Shown here piece after piece: positions 18,838-27,611 of a stretch of 64,000 bases of DNA. Numbering within the stretch: the stretch's first letter is position 1; every line of letters starts with the position of its first letter. The notes beneath the pieces are model-generated. The model saw only the letters and a list, made by a program, of their open reading frames with translations. It was not told the origin of the DNA and ran no database searches. Source of the DNA: Bacillus cereus G9842 (lineage in GTDB: Bacteria > Bacillota > Bacilli > Bacillales > Bacillaceae_G); NCBI RefSeq assembly GCF_000021305.1, contig NC_011772.1, positions 5,244,001 through 5,308,000 on the forward strand. The letters run 5' to 3'. The translations under genes and the position numbers were made by a program.

Positions 18838-18839
18838 TC

Positions 18840-19064
18840 TTACTTATTTAACTTTGCTTCAATTTTTACGATTAACTCATCTTCTGTTGGAGCCGCAACT
18901 GGACGGTTATTTACAAATGCGAATGATTTTTTACGACCAGGACCACAGTAAGACTGACATCCAACTTCAATCGTTGCACATGAATCTACTTTTTTTAACT
19001 TCGGAACTAACGTTTTAACGTTCGTTGCCTGACAGTCATCGCACACGCGAAATTCGTTTCCCAT
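18840..19064 (-). CDS. DUF1450 family small Cys-rich protein
   Basis: Protein of 74 residues of the DUF1450 (YuzB-like) family. Four Cys are visible, as CDDC near residue 8-11 and [15 protein letters not shown] around 29-43, a spacing like thioredoxin-fold ferredoxin proteins. A bound cluster or metal is possible but unproven. No signal peptide or TM segment is present, and it appears monocistronic. Function is unknown; proximity to the Fur-controlled importer may be chance because the genes have separate signals. Confidence 0.85.
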   Translation of the reverse strand: MGNEFRVCDDCQATNVKTLVPKLKKVDSCATIEVGCQSYCGPGRKKSFAFVNNRPVAAPTEDELIVKIEAKLNK

Positions 19065-19281
19065 TATATAACACTTCCTCTATTTTAAACTTTTCTCAAG
19101 TACATTTAAAAATAAACACTAAATGGTATTTTACCGTTCTTTGAAGCTCGTTGCAAGTTTCCCTACAGGGCCTATTCTCTACATAATGCTACATATTTAT
19201 ATGCTCTCCTACAGAAGCGCTCACCATTCATGGGAAAATTTTTACCTTTCATCGAAATCTACCATATTTTTAAAAGCTTTG

Positions 19282-19310
19282 TATAAAAGTTTATTTTTTT
19301 GCCCATTATA
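19282..19310 (+). promoter_or_regulatory. Candidate forespore sigma-F promoter for rsfA
   Basis: GTATA (19282-19286), a 15-base spacer and GCCCATTAT (19302-19310) resemble the sigma-F pattern GYATA-N15-GGnnAnnnT with mismatches. B. subtilis rsfA is sigma-F dependent, which supports the reading; the match is imperfect. Confidence 0.45.
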
Positions 19311-19348
19311 AAAATAGGAAGTTCATAAAAAGAAAGGGAGTTGAATCT

Positions 19349-20041
19349 ATGAAAGTAAGACAAGATGCTTGGACAGATGAGGATGATTTATTACTTGCTG
19401 AAACGGTACTTCGTCATGTTCGAGAAGGAAGTACGCAATTAAATGCATTTGAGGAAGTAGGGGATCAGTTAAATCGTACATCCGCTGCTTGTGGTTTCCG
19501 CTGGAATGCTGTCGTTCGCTATAGCTATGAACAAGCTCTTCAACTAGCAAAAAAACATCGTAAAGATAAAATGCGCGCTGCAAGCGGTGAGCAAGCGAAA
19601 AAACGTTTACTTTATACACCACCAGCTTCAGATTCGATAACTGATTATGAAGAATTCGTACAAGAGGAATCAATTGTACAATATAAAGAAGCTATTCCAT
19701 ATCAAGAATCTACCGTTCCTGTTGCAAAAAGCTCTATGACAATGCAAGATGTTATTTATTTCTTACAAACAGTTGGATCCTCAAATATAAAAGTAACAGC
19801 TCTTGAAAACGAGAATACGAGATTGAAACAAGAAATTAAAGCACAAATCCTTCGAAATGAAGAACTAGAAAAGAAACTAGAAAAATTAGAAAAGCAATCT
19901 CATACTGTACAAGAAGATTACGAAACACTTATGAACATTATGAACCGAGCTCGTAAGTTGGCAGTCATGGATGACGAAGAACGTTCTCAAACATCTTTCC
20001 GAATGGATCGAAACGGTAATTTAGAAAAAATTGCAGAATAA
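19349..20041 (+). CDS. rsfA: RsfA-family prespore-specific transcriptional regulator
   Basis: DNA-binding regulator of 230 residues. The N-terminal Myb/SANT-like domain begins [22 protein letters not shown] and includes [15 protein letters not shown] (about 47-61). A coiled coil follows at about 145-190 ([20 protein letters not shown] and onward). This arrangement is that of B. subtilis RsfA (YwfN), which fine-tunes sigma-F regulon genes in the forespore. AAAGGGAG precedes the ATG. Placement next to lipL, pta and hemQ mirrors B. subtilis. Confidence 0.9.
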   Translation: MKVRQDAWTDEDDLLLAETVLRHVREGSTQLNAFEEVGDQLNRTSAACGFRWNAVVRYSYEQALQLAKKHRKDKMRAASGEQAKKRLLYTPPASDSITDYEEFVQEESIVQYKEAIPYQESTVPVAKSSMTMQDVIYFLQTVGSSNIKVTALENENTRLKQEIKAQILRNEELEKKLEKLEKQSHTVQEDYETLMNIMNRARKLAVMDDEERSQTSFRMDRNGNLEKIAE

Positions 20042-20070
20042 AAAGGATGCATATAATGCATCCTTTTTAT
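20041..20070 (+). terminator. Terminator after rsfA
   Basis: AAAAGGATGCAT and ATGCATCCTTTT arms with T run. Confidence 0.9.
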
Positions 20071-20170
20071 TCTTTCACATCTAAACTTCCCCTTTATATA
20101 TGAGAAAACTCTATTCTTCATTTTTTTGCTATAATAGAGATTGTCATTTTAAAGATAAGGGGTTAGTTAT

Positions 20171-21016
20171 ATGAGCAATTCCCGTTCCATTTTATCTCAG
20201 CCAGAGTGGCGTATTGTAGATCAATCTAGTTTGGGACCAACATTCCATGCATTGCAGTCATTCGCAATGGATGACACACTGTGCACAAGCATTGGAAATG
20301 GTCAATCAGCTGCAACAATGCGTTCTTGGGTTCATCACAATACAATTGTTCTTGGCATTCAAGATTCACGCCTACCACACTTAGAAGAAGGCATTTCCTT
20401 GTTAAAAAAGAACAACTTCAATGTTATTGTTCGTAATTCTGGCGGGCTTGCAGTCGTGCTTGATGAAGGTGTTTTAAACGTATCACTTTTATTCCAAGAA
20501 ACAGAAAAAGGTATCGATATTGATCTTGGATACGATACGATGTGGCATTTAATTAAGGAGATGTTAAAGGATTACGACGTTACTATCGAGGCAAAAGAAA
20601 TTGTAGGTTCTTACTGTCCTGGTAGCTATGACTTAAGTATTCGCGATCAAAAATTCGCTGGCATTTCACAGCGCCGTATTCGCGGGGGTGTCGCTGTCCA
20701 AATTTATCTTTGTGCTACAGGAAGTGGCTCTGAGCGTGCCGCACTCGTTCGTGATTTCTATAACCTAGCCATTCAAGGAGAAGAAACACGCTTTACGTAT
20801 CCTGAAATTGTACCGAGTACGATGGCTTCACTTTCAGAATTACTTGGCGAAACCATTACAGTACAAGATTTAATGATGCGCCTTTTAAAAACATTGCAGC
20901 AATTCGCTCCGAAGTTAACACCATCTCAATTAACAATAGATGAAATACCTTTATATGAGACGAATTTACAACGGATTATTGATCGTAACAATAAAGCACT
21001 TGGCTTAGAAAAATAA
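20171..21016 (+). CDS. lipL: Octanoyl-[GcvH]:protein N-octanoyltransferase
   Basis: Amidotransferase that moves octanoyl groups from GcvH to the E2 subunits of 2-oxoacid dehydrogenases, needed for lipoate assembly in Bacillus. The 281-residue protein has the BPL/LplA/LipB fold with the acyl-enzyme nucleophile Cys149 in GSYCPGSYD, conserved Lys161 in KFAGISQRR and the RNSGGLAVV loop (88-96). Cys position and length fit LipL better than LipM. The gene is flanked by terminators, so it is probably transcribed alone. Confidence 0.92.
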   Translation: MSNSRSILSQPEWRIVDQSSLGPTFHALQSFAMDDTLCTSIGNGQSAATMRSWVHHNTIVLGIQDSRLPHLEEGISLLKKNNFNVIVRNSGGLAVVLDEGVLNVSLLFQETEKGIDIDLGYDTMWHLIKEMLKDYDVTIEAKEIVGSYCPGSYDLSIRDQKFAGISQRRIRGGVAVQIYLCATGSGSERAALVRDFYNLAIQGEETRFTYPEIVPSTMASLSELLGETITVQDLMMRLLKTLQQFAPKLTPSQLTIDEIPLYETNLQRIIDRNNKALGLEK

Positions 21017-21046
21017 AGACCGTCGCTATTATAGCGACGGTCTTTA
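21015..21046. terminator. Bidirectional terminator between lipL and pta
   Basis: Perfect stem AAAGACCGTCGCTA/TAGCGACGGTCTTT. Confidence 0.93.
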
Positions 21047-21064
21047 TTTCAATTCATTATAGAA

Positions 21065-22036
21065 TTAAAGTGCTTGAGCTGCTGTAATTAAAGCTAACTT
21101 GTACACTTCTTCTTCGTTACATCCACGAGATAGGTCATTTACAGGCATGTTTAAACCTTGTAAGATTGGTCCTACTGCTTCGAAGTTACCTAAACGTTGA
21201 GCGATTTTGTAACCGATATTACCAGCTTCTAAGCTTGGGAATACGAATACGTTAGCATCACCTTTAATTGTAGAACCTGGAGCTTTTTTCTCAGCTACAG
21301 ATGGTACGAATGCAGCATCGAATTGGAATTCTCCATCTAAAGTTAATTCAGGAGCCATTTCTTTTGCAATGCGAGTTGCTTCTACAACTTTTTCTGTTTC
21401 TGGAGATTTCGCAGAACCTTTTGTAGAGAAGCTTAACATAGCAACGCGTGGGTCAATACCGAATAATTCAGCAGTTTTTGCACTCTCGATACCAATTTCA
21501 GCTAAATCTTGGCTGTTTGGTGCAATGTTAATTGCGCAATCAGCGAATACATATTTCTCTTCTTCACGTACCATGATGAATACGCCAGAAGTTTTTGTAA
21601 CGCCTGGTTTTGTTTTAATGATTTGAAGTGCTGGACGAACTGTATCAGCTGTAGAGTGAGCTGCACCACTTACTAAACCGTGTGCTTTGCCCATGTATAC
21701 AAGCATTGTACCGAAGTAGTTTTCGTCTTTAAGGATTTTGCGAGCGTCTTCTTCAGTTGCTTTACCTTTACGGCGTTCAACGAAAGATGCTACCATTGCA
21801 TCCATTTCTTCATATGTAGCTGGGTCATAAATATCAACGCCTGCTAATGTTAAATTCATGCTAGCAGCTTTTGCGCTAATTTCTTCCTTATTACCAACTA
21901 AGATTGGTTTTACTAACTCTTCTTTTGCTAAACGCTCTGCAGCGCCTAAAATTCTTTCATCAGTTCCTTCAGGAAGTACGATAGAAATGCCTTTTCCTTG
22001 AACTTTTTCTTTTACTGTTGTAAATAAGTTGCTCAC
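21065..22036 (-). CDS. pta: Phosphate acetyltransferase
   Basis: Converts acetyl-CoA and phosphate to acetyl phosphate, the overflow-acetate route with AckA. The 323 residues match the short, single-domain Bacillus Pta. Recognisable segments are IVLPEGTDERILGAAERLAKE near the N-terminus, GMLVYMGKAHGLVSGAAHST-like text around 115-130 and VFVFPSLEAGNIGYKIAQRL near the C-terminus. It is monocistronic with its own terminator. A palindromic PerR/Fur-like site lies about 100 bases upstream, shared with hemQ. Confidence 0.96.
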   Translation of the reverse strand: MSNLFTTVKEKVQGKGISIVLPEGTDERILGAAERLAKEELVKPILVGNKEEISAKAASMNLTLAGVDIYDPATYEEMDAMVASFVERRKGKATEEDARKILKDENYFGTMLVYMGKAHGLVSGAAHSTADTVRPALQIIKTKPGVTKTSGVFIMVREEEKYVFADCAINIAPNSQDLAEIGIESAKTAELFGIDPRVAMLSFSTKGSAKSPETEKVVEATRIAKEMAPELTLDGEFQFDAAFVPSVAEKKAPGSTIKGDANVFVFPSLEAGNIGYKIAQRLGNFEAVGPILQGLNMPVNDLSRGCNEEEVYKLALITAAQAL

Positions 22037-22132
22037 GAATAAACCCTCCTACATATGTTAAAAAAACTCTATCTTTAAGAATACTGCTTTTCTTCTATAT
22101 TTTAAACTTATAGCTCCCAAAAAATAGATAAA

Positions 22133-22154
22133 ATGAAAATGATTATATTTTCAT
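22133..22154. promoter_or_regulatory. Palindromic operator-like site between pta and hemQ
   Basis: A perfect inverted repeat ATGAAAAT-N6-ATTTTCAT. The embedded 15-mer TGAAAATGATTATAT matches the PerR/Fur 7-1-7 pattern at 11-12 of 14 fixed positions. Control of the heme gene hemQ by iron or peroxide is inferred only. Confidence 0.45.
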
Positions 22155-22316
22155 AAAATTCAGCCTAAAAATAAATCCCCTTTAATCCTTATCTCCTCCT
22201 ATTTTCAAGTAAATTTAAATGTGACAATTTTATGCGCCAAGGTTTTATATAGATGATTTTAAAACTATATATGCTATAGTTAACGTGTAAAACTATCATT
22301 AACTGAGGTGAATAGA

Positions 22317-23060
22317 ATGAGTGAAGCAACAACAACGTTAGATGGCTGGTATTGTTTACATGATTTACGTTCTATTGATTGGGCTGCATGGAAAACATTA
22401 TCTAGCGACGAACGCGGACAAGCAGTGTCTGAATTTTTAAATGTCGTTGAAAAATGGAACGAAGTAGCTACTGCGAAAAAAGGTAGTCATGCAATGTATA
22501 CAGTTGTTGGTCAAAAAGCTGATATTATGCTTATGATTTTACGTCCAACAATGGAAGAGTTAAATGAAATTGAGACAGAATTGAATAAAACAACTTTAGC
22601 TGAATATATGGTTCCTGCATATTCTTACGTATCTGTTGTTGAACTAAGCAACTATCTTCCAGCTGATGAGGATCCATACCAAAACCCGCAAATTTTAGCT
22701 CGCTTATATCCTGAATTGCCGAAAGCAAATCATATTTGCTTCTATCCAATGGATAAGCGTCGCCAAGGTGATGACAACTGGTACATGCTTCCTATGGAAG
22801 AGCGTAAAAAAATGATGTACAGTCATAGTAAAATTGGTCGTCAATACGCAGGTAAAGTACGCCAAGTTATTTCAGGGTCAGTTGGATTCGACGATTTTGA
22901 GTGGGGTGTAACATTATTCGCTGACGATGTTCTTCAATTTAAAAAACTTATATATGAAATGCGCTTCGATGAAGTAAGTGCTCGTTATGGTGAATTCGGA
23001 ACATTTTTCGTTGGAAACATTTTACCAGACGAAAAGGTAGAGAAATTTTTACACATATAA
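22317..23060 (+). CDS. hemQ: Coproheme decarboxylase (HemQ/ChdC)
   Basis: Last enzyme of the Gram-positive coproporphyrin-dependent heme pathway; it decarboxylates coproheme to protoheme using peroxide. The 247-residue protein has the catalytic Tyr143 in CFYPMDKRR and the proximal heme ligand His170 in MYSHSKIGR, as expected for Bacillus ChdC. GAGGTG precedes the ATG at 22317. The pta-hemQ divergent arrangement is conserved in Bacillus. Older annotations call this a chlorite-dismutase-like protein. Confidence 0.95.
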
Positions 23061-23066
23061 ATCGTG

Positions 23067-23097
23067 AAAAAGGAACGAAATTCGTTCCTTTTTTTAT
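23067..23097 (+). terminator. Terminator after hemQ
   Basis: AAAGGAACGAA and TTCGTTCCTTT arms followed by a T run. Confidence 0.9.
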
Positions 23098-23263
23098 TAC
23101 CCTCCATATTTCTCCTCAAAAAACTGCTTTTCTCCGCAAATTTGAACAAAAATCGACAAATCTCTTTCAAATACCTTACAAAATTGTAACCTTTCTATAT
23201 CCAAATTTATGCTAAAATGATACGAGCTATATGCTAAATAACGATGCGAAGGTGATAATCTAT

Positions 23264-24535
23264 ATGAAAAAAATCTTGTCTATTTTACTATTGCTTGTAT
23301 TGTCAATTTCTTCCTTAGGAGTAACAACATCCCATGCGGAAGAAAAAATACATATTGAGGCTGCTGCTGCACTTTTATTTGATGCAGATACAGGAAAAAT
23401 ACTTCACGAGCAAAATCCAGATGAATTGCTAGCTATTGCTAGTATGTCAAAATTAATTGTTGTTTACGCTGTTTTAGAAGCAATTAAAGAAGGAAAAATC
23501 ACTTGGGATACGAAAGTAAATATTTCTGATTACGCTTATGAAGTCTCTCGTAATAATGAATTCTCTAATGTACCGTTCGAAAAAGGACGTCAATATACTG
23601 TAAGAGAATTATATCATTCTATTGTTATATTCTCTGCAAATGGATCTAGTATTGCTTTAGCAGAACTTCTTGCAGGAAGTGAGAAAAACTTCTTAAATCT
23701 TGCAAATGAACATGCAAAAAAGCTAGGGTTAAAGAAATATAAATTTGTAAACTCTACCGGGTTAAATAATGCTGATTTAAAAGGAAAACATCCTGAAGGA
23801 ACAGATCCGACCGGAGAAAACTCCATGTCAGCTCGCGATATGGGTATTCTTGCAAAAACGATTATTACAAAGTATCCAGAAATGCTAGAGGATACAAAAC
23901 AAAGATTTAGAAACTTCCCAGACAATCATCCAAAACCAATTCGTATGGAAAACTGGAACTGGATGTTACCAGGCGCTGCCTTCTCTTATGATGGAACGGA
24001 CGGTTTAAAAACTGGTAGTTCTGATACCGCTGGATATGGGTTCACTATTACAGCGAAACGTGGTGATGTTCGTCTTATCTCGGTTATTATTAAAACAAAA
24101 TCAATGGATGAACGCTTCACAGAATCTCGTGAATTAATCGAACATGGATTTAATAACTTTGAAAAACAAAAATTAAAAGTTAATAAAAACAATACAATCT
24201 CTGTAGTAAAAGGGAAAGAAGACCAAGTAACTGTTGCACCCGAAAAAGAAATAACAGTAATTGCGAAAAAAGGTAGCAAAGAGCCTTATAAAATTGGGAC
24301 TGAATTAGATAAATCCCTTGCTGAAGATGGACATTTAGTTGCTCCTGTTAAGAAAGATACCAAAGTAGGCTCAATTACTTTAGAATCAACTGATAAATAT
24401 GGTTTCTTAGACGGTAGTAAAAGTATGAAAGCTACTGCAAAAACGACAGAAGAAGTTGAAAAAGCAAATTGGTTTGTATTATCAATGCGCTCTATTGGAG
24501 ATTTCTTCTCAAACTTATGGTCTAAAGTATTTTAA
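23264..24535 (+). CDS. D-alanyl-D-alanine carboxypeptidase (low-molecular-mass PBP)
   Basis: Serine carboxypeptidase (family S11) that trims the terminal D-Ala from peptidoglycan stem peptides. The 423-residue protein has a signal peptide to about residue 25 (ending TSHA-EE), active Ser60-x-x-Lys63 in ASMSK, SAN at 124-126 and KTG at 249-251, then the PBP5_C beta domain and a C-terminal amphipathic segment (WFVLSMRSIGDFFSNLWSKV) for membrane attachment. Start 23264 follows GAAGGTGAT; a longer reading at 23231 is less likely. DacA-like, but the exact paralog is uncertain. Confidence 0.93.
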   Translation: MKKILSILLLLVLSISSLGVTTSHAEEKIHIEAAAALLFDADTGKILHEQNPDELLAIASMSKLIVVYAVLEAIKEGKITWDTKVNISDYAYEVSRNNEFSNVPFEKGRQYTVRELYHSIVIFSANGSSIALAELLAGSEKNFLNLANEHAKKLGLKKYKFVNSTGLNNADLKGKHPEGTDPTGENSMSARDMGILAKTIITKYPEMLEDTKQRFRNFPDNHPKPIRMENWNWMLPGAAFSYDGTDGLKTGSSDTAGYGFTITAKRGDVRLISVIIKTKSMDERFTESRELIEHGFNNFEKQKLKVNKNNTISVVKGKEDQVTVAPEKEITVIAKKGSKEPYKIGTELDKSLAEDGHLVAPVKKDTKVGSITLESTDKYGFLDGSKSMKATAKTTEEVEKANWFVLSMRSIGDFFSNLWSKVF

Positions 24536-24543
24536 TAATGATG

Positions 24544-24571
24544 AAAAGCTAGCTCACGCTAGCTTTTTTTA
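24544..24571 (+). terminator. Terminator after the DD-carboxypeptidase
   Basis: AAAAGCTAGC-TCAC-GCTAGCTTTT followed by more T. Confidence 0.93.
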
Positions 24572-24604
24572 TTTTCTTCTCTCCATGTAAAACTTCGTTT
24601 GGTT

Positions 24605-24634
24605 GTCATATCTGAGTCCTTTTCCTCATACGTA
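24605..24634 (+). promoter_or_regulatory. Candidate mother-cell sigma-E promoter for cwlJ-gerQ
   Basis: GTCATATC (24605-24612), a 14-base spacer and CATACGTA (24627-24634) resemble sigma-E elements (KMATATT and CATACANT). B. subtilis cwlJ-gerQ is sigma-E dependent. If used, the leader would be about 220 bases and contain the repeat at 24668-24824. Confidence 0.45.
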
Positions 24635-24667
24635 TGAACTAGTAATTGTTACACACTTCATCTAGAG

Positions 24668-24824
24668 ATAAAGTGAAACTTTAATCAGTGGGGGTTTTGT
24701 TCATTCCCACTGATTATTAGTTGAACTAATCGGGCTTTTACGGGCAGTTTGATCTCCCACCCACCTTCTTTGCTCCAGCCCAATTTTAAGGTGGGAGTCT
24801 TACTGCCCGTTAATGCGGGATAAA
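24668..24824 (+). repeat. bcr1-type repeat element
   Basis: A 157-base element bounded by ATAAA direct repeats (TTTAT on the other strand), the target duplication reported for B. cereus-group bcr1 elements of about 155 bp. Inside are a hairpin of AATCAGTGGG with CCCACTGATT and a second nested hairpin, CGGGCAGT...ACTGCCCG enclosing CTCCCACC...GGTGGGAG. It lies between the candidate promoter and the start of cwlJ. Confidence 0.8.
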
Positions 24825-24865
24825 CCTCTTTCCACAAGGTATTCCAAAAAGAGAGGTGACACATA

Positions 24866-25288
24866 ATGGGCGTTATTGCTTATAACGAAGAAGATGTAAA
24901 GTTATTAGCTAGACTGATGCGTGCTGAAGCCGAAGGAGAAGGACAACAGGGGATGTTGATGGTCGGGAACGTTGGGGTAAATCGTGTCCGTGGAAATTGT
25001 TTAGATTTTAAAAAAATACGTAATTTACGTCAAATGGTGTATCAAAATCCTGGTGGTTTTGAGGCAACACAAAAAGGGTATTTTTATCAACGTGCAAGGG
25101 AACAAGATATTGCTTTAGCAAGGCGAACGATTCAGGGACAACGCTTTTGGCCTGCAAATTTTTCCTTATGGTTTTTTAGACCTGAAGGCCCTTGTCCGTC
25201 AACTTGGTATAATCAACAAAACTCTGGTCGCTTCAAAAAGCACTGCTTCTTCCAGCCATCTGGCGAAGATTGTCCTAGCGTATATTAA
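24866..25288 (+). CDS. cwlJ: Spore cortex-lytic cell wall hydrolase CwlJ
   Basis: Germination enzyme that degrades spore cortex peptidoglycan and responds to Ca-dipicolinate. The 140-residue protein consists of one Hydrolase_2 (SleB/CwlJ) domain with ARLMRAEAEGEGQQGMLMVG, whose Glu is the predicted catalytic residue, and NVGVNRVRGNCLDF. There is no signal peptide and no peptidoglycan-binding domain, as expected for CwlJ, which is placed in the spore coat by the mother cell. gerQ follows by 27 bases; GerQ is needed for CwlJ localisation. Confidence 0.94.
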   Translation: MGVIAYNEEDVKLLARLMRAEAEGEGQQGMLMVGNVGVNRVRGNCLDFKKIRNLRQMVYQNPGGFEATQKGYFYQRAREQDIALARRTIQGQRFWPANFSLWFFRPEGPCPSTWYNQQNSGRFKKHCFFQPSGEDCPSVY

Positions 25289-25315
25289 GGATTGATAATA
25301 AGGAGGGATTTTTGA

Positions 25316-25744
25316 ATGGCACAGCAACAAAACCCGTATTACGGAACTGGATTTTATCAACCATCTGGAACTTATGTACAACCGCAGCAAATGACTCCAC
25401 AACAACAGCAACAACAGCAAGCAATGCAACAACAAGCGGCGCAAGCTCAATATGCCGTTTCTCAAGGCATGTTACCATTAGAACAATCCTATATTGAAAA
25501 TATCCTTCGTTTAAACAAGGGTAAGCAAGCTACGGTTGTAATGACTTATGAACGTGGTAGCTCACTCGGTACCCAATCGTATACAGGTATTATCGAAGCA
25601 GCTGGTCGCGATCATATTGTAATTAGTGAGCCACAATCAGGGAAACGTTTTTTACTATTAATGATTTACTTAGATTATGTGGAATTCCCCGAAGAAATTA
25701 CGTACTTACCTAGTCAACAAGCAACTTATGCTCCAAGACCATAA
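25316..25744 (+). CDS. gerQ: Spore coat protein GerQ
   Basis: Coat protein of 142 residues required to retain CwlJ in the spore. The N-terminal half is Gln/Tyr/Pro-rich (residues 1-50, with long Gln runs) and serves as a transglutaminase-crosslinked segment in B. subtilis. The C-terminal half (about 60-130, LPLEQSYIENILRLNKGKQA onward) is the conserved GerQ domain. AGGAGGG precedes the ATG. It is the second gene of the cwlJ-gerQ operon, which ends at a bidirectional terminator. Confidence 0.94.
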   Translation: MAQQQNPYYGTGFYQPSGTYVQPQQMTPQQQQQQQAMQQQAAQAQYAVSQGMLPLEQSYIENILRLNKGKQATVVMTYERGSSLGTQSYTGIIEAAGRDHIVISEPQSGKRFLLLMIYLDYVEFPEEITYLPSQQATYAPRP

Positions 25745-25777
25745 AAAAAGCTGGCATATGCCAGCTTTTGTTTTTTT
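25743..25777. terminator. Bidirectional terminator between gerQ and ywdK
   Basis: AAAAGCTGGCAT/ATGCCAGCTTTT with A and T tracts on each side. Confidence 0.88.
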
Positions 25778-26144
25778 ATAAACCTTTTACAACTGCAGTT
25801 CCGACTAAAATCCATGCTACAATAAACGCTACGCCACCAAGAGGCGTAATTGGGCCAAAGAACTTAATACCTGTCGTACTTAATGCATACAAACTGCCTG
25901 AAAACATAATAATCCCAGCTACCATAAGCCAACCAGCAGTAGTTAAAAGTGATGATTGAACCTTATCCATCAATAAAGCAACTACGAATAGTCCACCTGC
26001 ATGAAACATTTGATATGTAACACCTGTTTTCCAAACTTCTAACATTTTCGCAGAAATTTTATTTTCTAAACCGTGTGCTCCAAAGGCTCCTAACGCAACA
26101 GATAGCCCCGCTGCAATACAACCTAGTAAAAAGAAAATTTTCAT
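25776..26144 (-). CDS. ywdK: DUF423 membrane protein, YwdK-like
   Basis: Small membrane protein of 122 residues with four hydrophobic segments. The family signature GAFGAHGLENKI follows the first helix (about 19-30), and YQMFHAGGLFVVALL and GVAFIVAWILVG mark later helices. DUF423 has no established function. It is downstream of ywdI and the K+ channel gene on the same strand, though about 60 bases separate it from ywdI, so co-transcription is uncertain. Synteny with B. subtilis ywdK beside gerQ supports the name. Confidence 0.88.
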   Translation of the reverse strand: MKIFFLLGCIAAGLSVALGAFGAHGLENKISAKMLEVWKTGVTYQMFHAGGLFVVALLMDKVQSSLLTTAGWLMVAGIIMFSGSLYALSTTGIKFFGPITPLGGVAFIVAWILVGTAVVKGL

Positions 26145-26208
26145 CTTAATTCCCCTTTTTTACTTTTATCATAAGCAATTTTTTCATATAAGCCAAACGA
26201 TTTAATCC

Positions 26209-26496
26209 TTAAAAATCAAATAAAGAATTACCATTTGCACCTTCTTCTTTAATATACACAGGTTCTCCAGAAACTGGCATAACTGGTTGAACTGTCTTTA
26301 TAGGCTGCGATCCAATTACTTGCGATTGAATTTGCGGCTCCCTATACGTAGAAGATTCAACCTGTTCATCTAATAGTAAATCGCATAAAGCACGCACAAC
26401 TAATAAATGATCTTTTGATTTTTGTCCTTCACTACTTTTTGCCTTTGCAATTTCATTCGCCATTTTATTTAAAATCTTATCGCTCGATATTTGCAT
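26209..26496 (-). CDS. ywdI: YwdI family (DUF5327) protein
   Basis: Protein of 95 residues of unknown function. An N-terminal helical part (MQISSDKILNKMANEIAKAK) is followed by a LVVRALCDLLLDE helix and a disordered Pro/Val/Gln-rich tail ending NGNSLFDF. This layout matches B. subtilis YwdI. It starts six bases after the K+ channel stop and is preceded by GAGGTGATAAGGA, so it is translated from the same transcript. Confidence 0.8.
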   Translation of the reverse strand: MQISSDKILNKMANEIAKAKSSEGQKSKDHLLVVRALCDLLLDEQVESSTYREPQIQSQVIGSQPIKTVQPVMPVSGEPVYIKEEGANGNSLFDF

Positions 26497-26502
26497 TCCT
26501 TA

Positions 26503-27516
26503 TCACCTCGTACTTTGTAGTTCTTTCTCAAATTGCTTCAGCTTCTCTACTAAACCAAATACTATTATCATATCATGTTCTTGCAGTTTTTCCTGCCCCG
26601 TTGGATTATGTATAATATCCCCATTTCTCAAAATCGCTAATATCGTTACATCAAACTGATTCCTCACATCACTCTCTAGTAACGATTTACCAACTAATAT
26701 TGAATCTTTTCCAACTAATATTGAATCTTTTCCAACTAAAATTTCTTCAATGACAAATGACTGTTCTATCCCATACAGCACTGTATCAATATAATGAACT
26801 GTTAATGGATTCGCAATACCTTTTGCAATATGAATTCCTGCCATACTGGATGGATTAATAACTTTATTTGCACCCGCACGCCTTAATTTCTCTTCAGTTT
26901 CTGGCTTTTCAGATCTCGCCACAATTTTAATTGCATCGTTTAATCCTCTTGCTGTTAATGTAATAAATACATTTTCAGCATCATTTGCTACGATAGCAAC
27001 TAAACCAGCCGCTTTTGAAATTCCAGCATGATGTAAAACTTGATCCTCCGTCGCATCTCCATGTATATACAAAAGCTTTCCCTTCTCTAATACACTTTCA
27101 TCTTTATCGACAACAACAAATGGAATTTTCTTTTCTTGCAATTCATGTACAACTTGAAGCCCCACTCTACCGCAACCACATACTATAATATGATTTTTCA
27201 ACTGCGCTATTTGTTTATCCATCTTCTTCCTCCGCACTGCATGAAATAAATTCCCTTCAATAATCATAGCTGCCACTACCCCAATTGCATACGTAACAAT
27301 ACCTACGCCAACAGGAATAATAAGGAGCGCAAATACTTTCCCCGCTTGCGTTACAGGAACAGCATCTCCGTATCCAACAGTCAATACAGTAATCATCGTC
27401 ATCCAAAATGCTTGAAACAAACTAATCTCTTCAATTGTCATAAATCCTATCGTTCCTAGAATTACAACAAAAGTCATACATATAACTGCGATCCATAATT
27501 GCTTACGTGCATTCAT
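26503..27516 (-). CDS. Potassium channel protein with RCK/TrkA-N domain
   Basis: Two-TM K+ channel subunit of 337 residues. The first helix is at about 8-27, the pore loop carries the K+ filter TVGYGD (46-51), and the second helix is at about 62-85. The RCK Rossmann domain begins NHIIVCGCGRVG, followed by a C-terminal RCK_C domain with LQEHDMIIVFG. The ATG at 27516 is preferred; an in-frame TTG at 27528 is possible. Residues about 260-275 carry a tandem ILVGKDS repeat encoded by 21-bp DNA repeats. The closest B. subtilis relative is YugO. Confidence 0.9.
   Translation of the reverse strand: MNARKQLWIAVICMTFVVILGTIGFMTIEEISLFQAFWMTMITVLTVGYGDAVPVTQAGKVFALLIIPVGVGIVTYAIGVVAAMIIEGNLFHAVRRKKMDKQIAQLKNHIIVCGCGRVGLQVVHELQEKKIPFVVVDKDESVLEKGKLLYIHGDATEDQVLHHAGISKAAGLVAIVANDAENVFITLTARGLNDAIKIVARSEKPETEEKLRRAGANKVINPSSMAGIHIAKGIANPLTVHYIDTVLYGIEQSFVIEEILVGKDSILVGKDSILVGKSLLESDVRNQFDVTILAILRNGDIIHNPTGQEKLQEHDMIIVFGLVEKLKQFEKELQSTR
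26690..26738 (-). repeat. 21-bp in-frame tandem repeat in the K+ channel gene
   Basis: Two identical 21-base units (26690-26710 and 26711-26731) and the start of a third, encoding repeated DSILVGK. Perfect identity suggests recent slippage duplication; the reading frame is kept. Confidence 0.9.
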
Positions 27517-27611
27517 ACCGTATTTCAACTCTTTTCTCTATCTACAATCTTTGCCAGTGGAAATAAAATACGTATATACTAGATACGGAATCTATGAAAG
27601 AGGTTGATATA

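Larger units (their letters stand above)
18529..18839. other. Intergenic region upstream of the iron importer
   Basis: This AT-rich gap holds the Fur box at 18620-18640, presumably the importer promoter around it, and the DUF1450 terminator at its right end. I see no coding potential or further structure in 18645-18800. Confidence 0.6.

Noticed and set aside
26415..26615. Open frame opposite ywdI and the K+ channel end
   Set aside because: Shadow of two well-supported genes.
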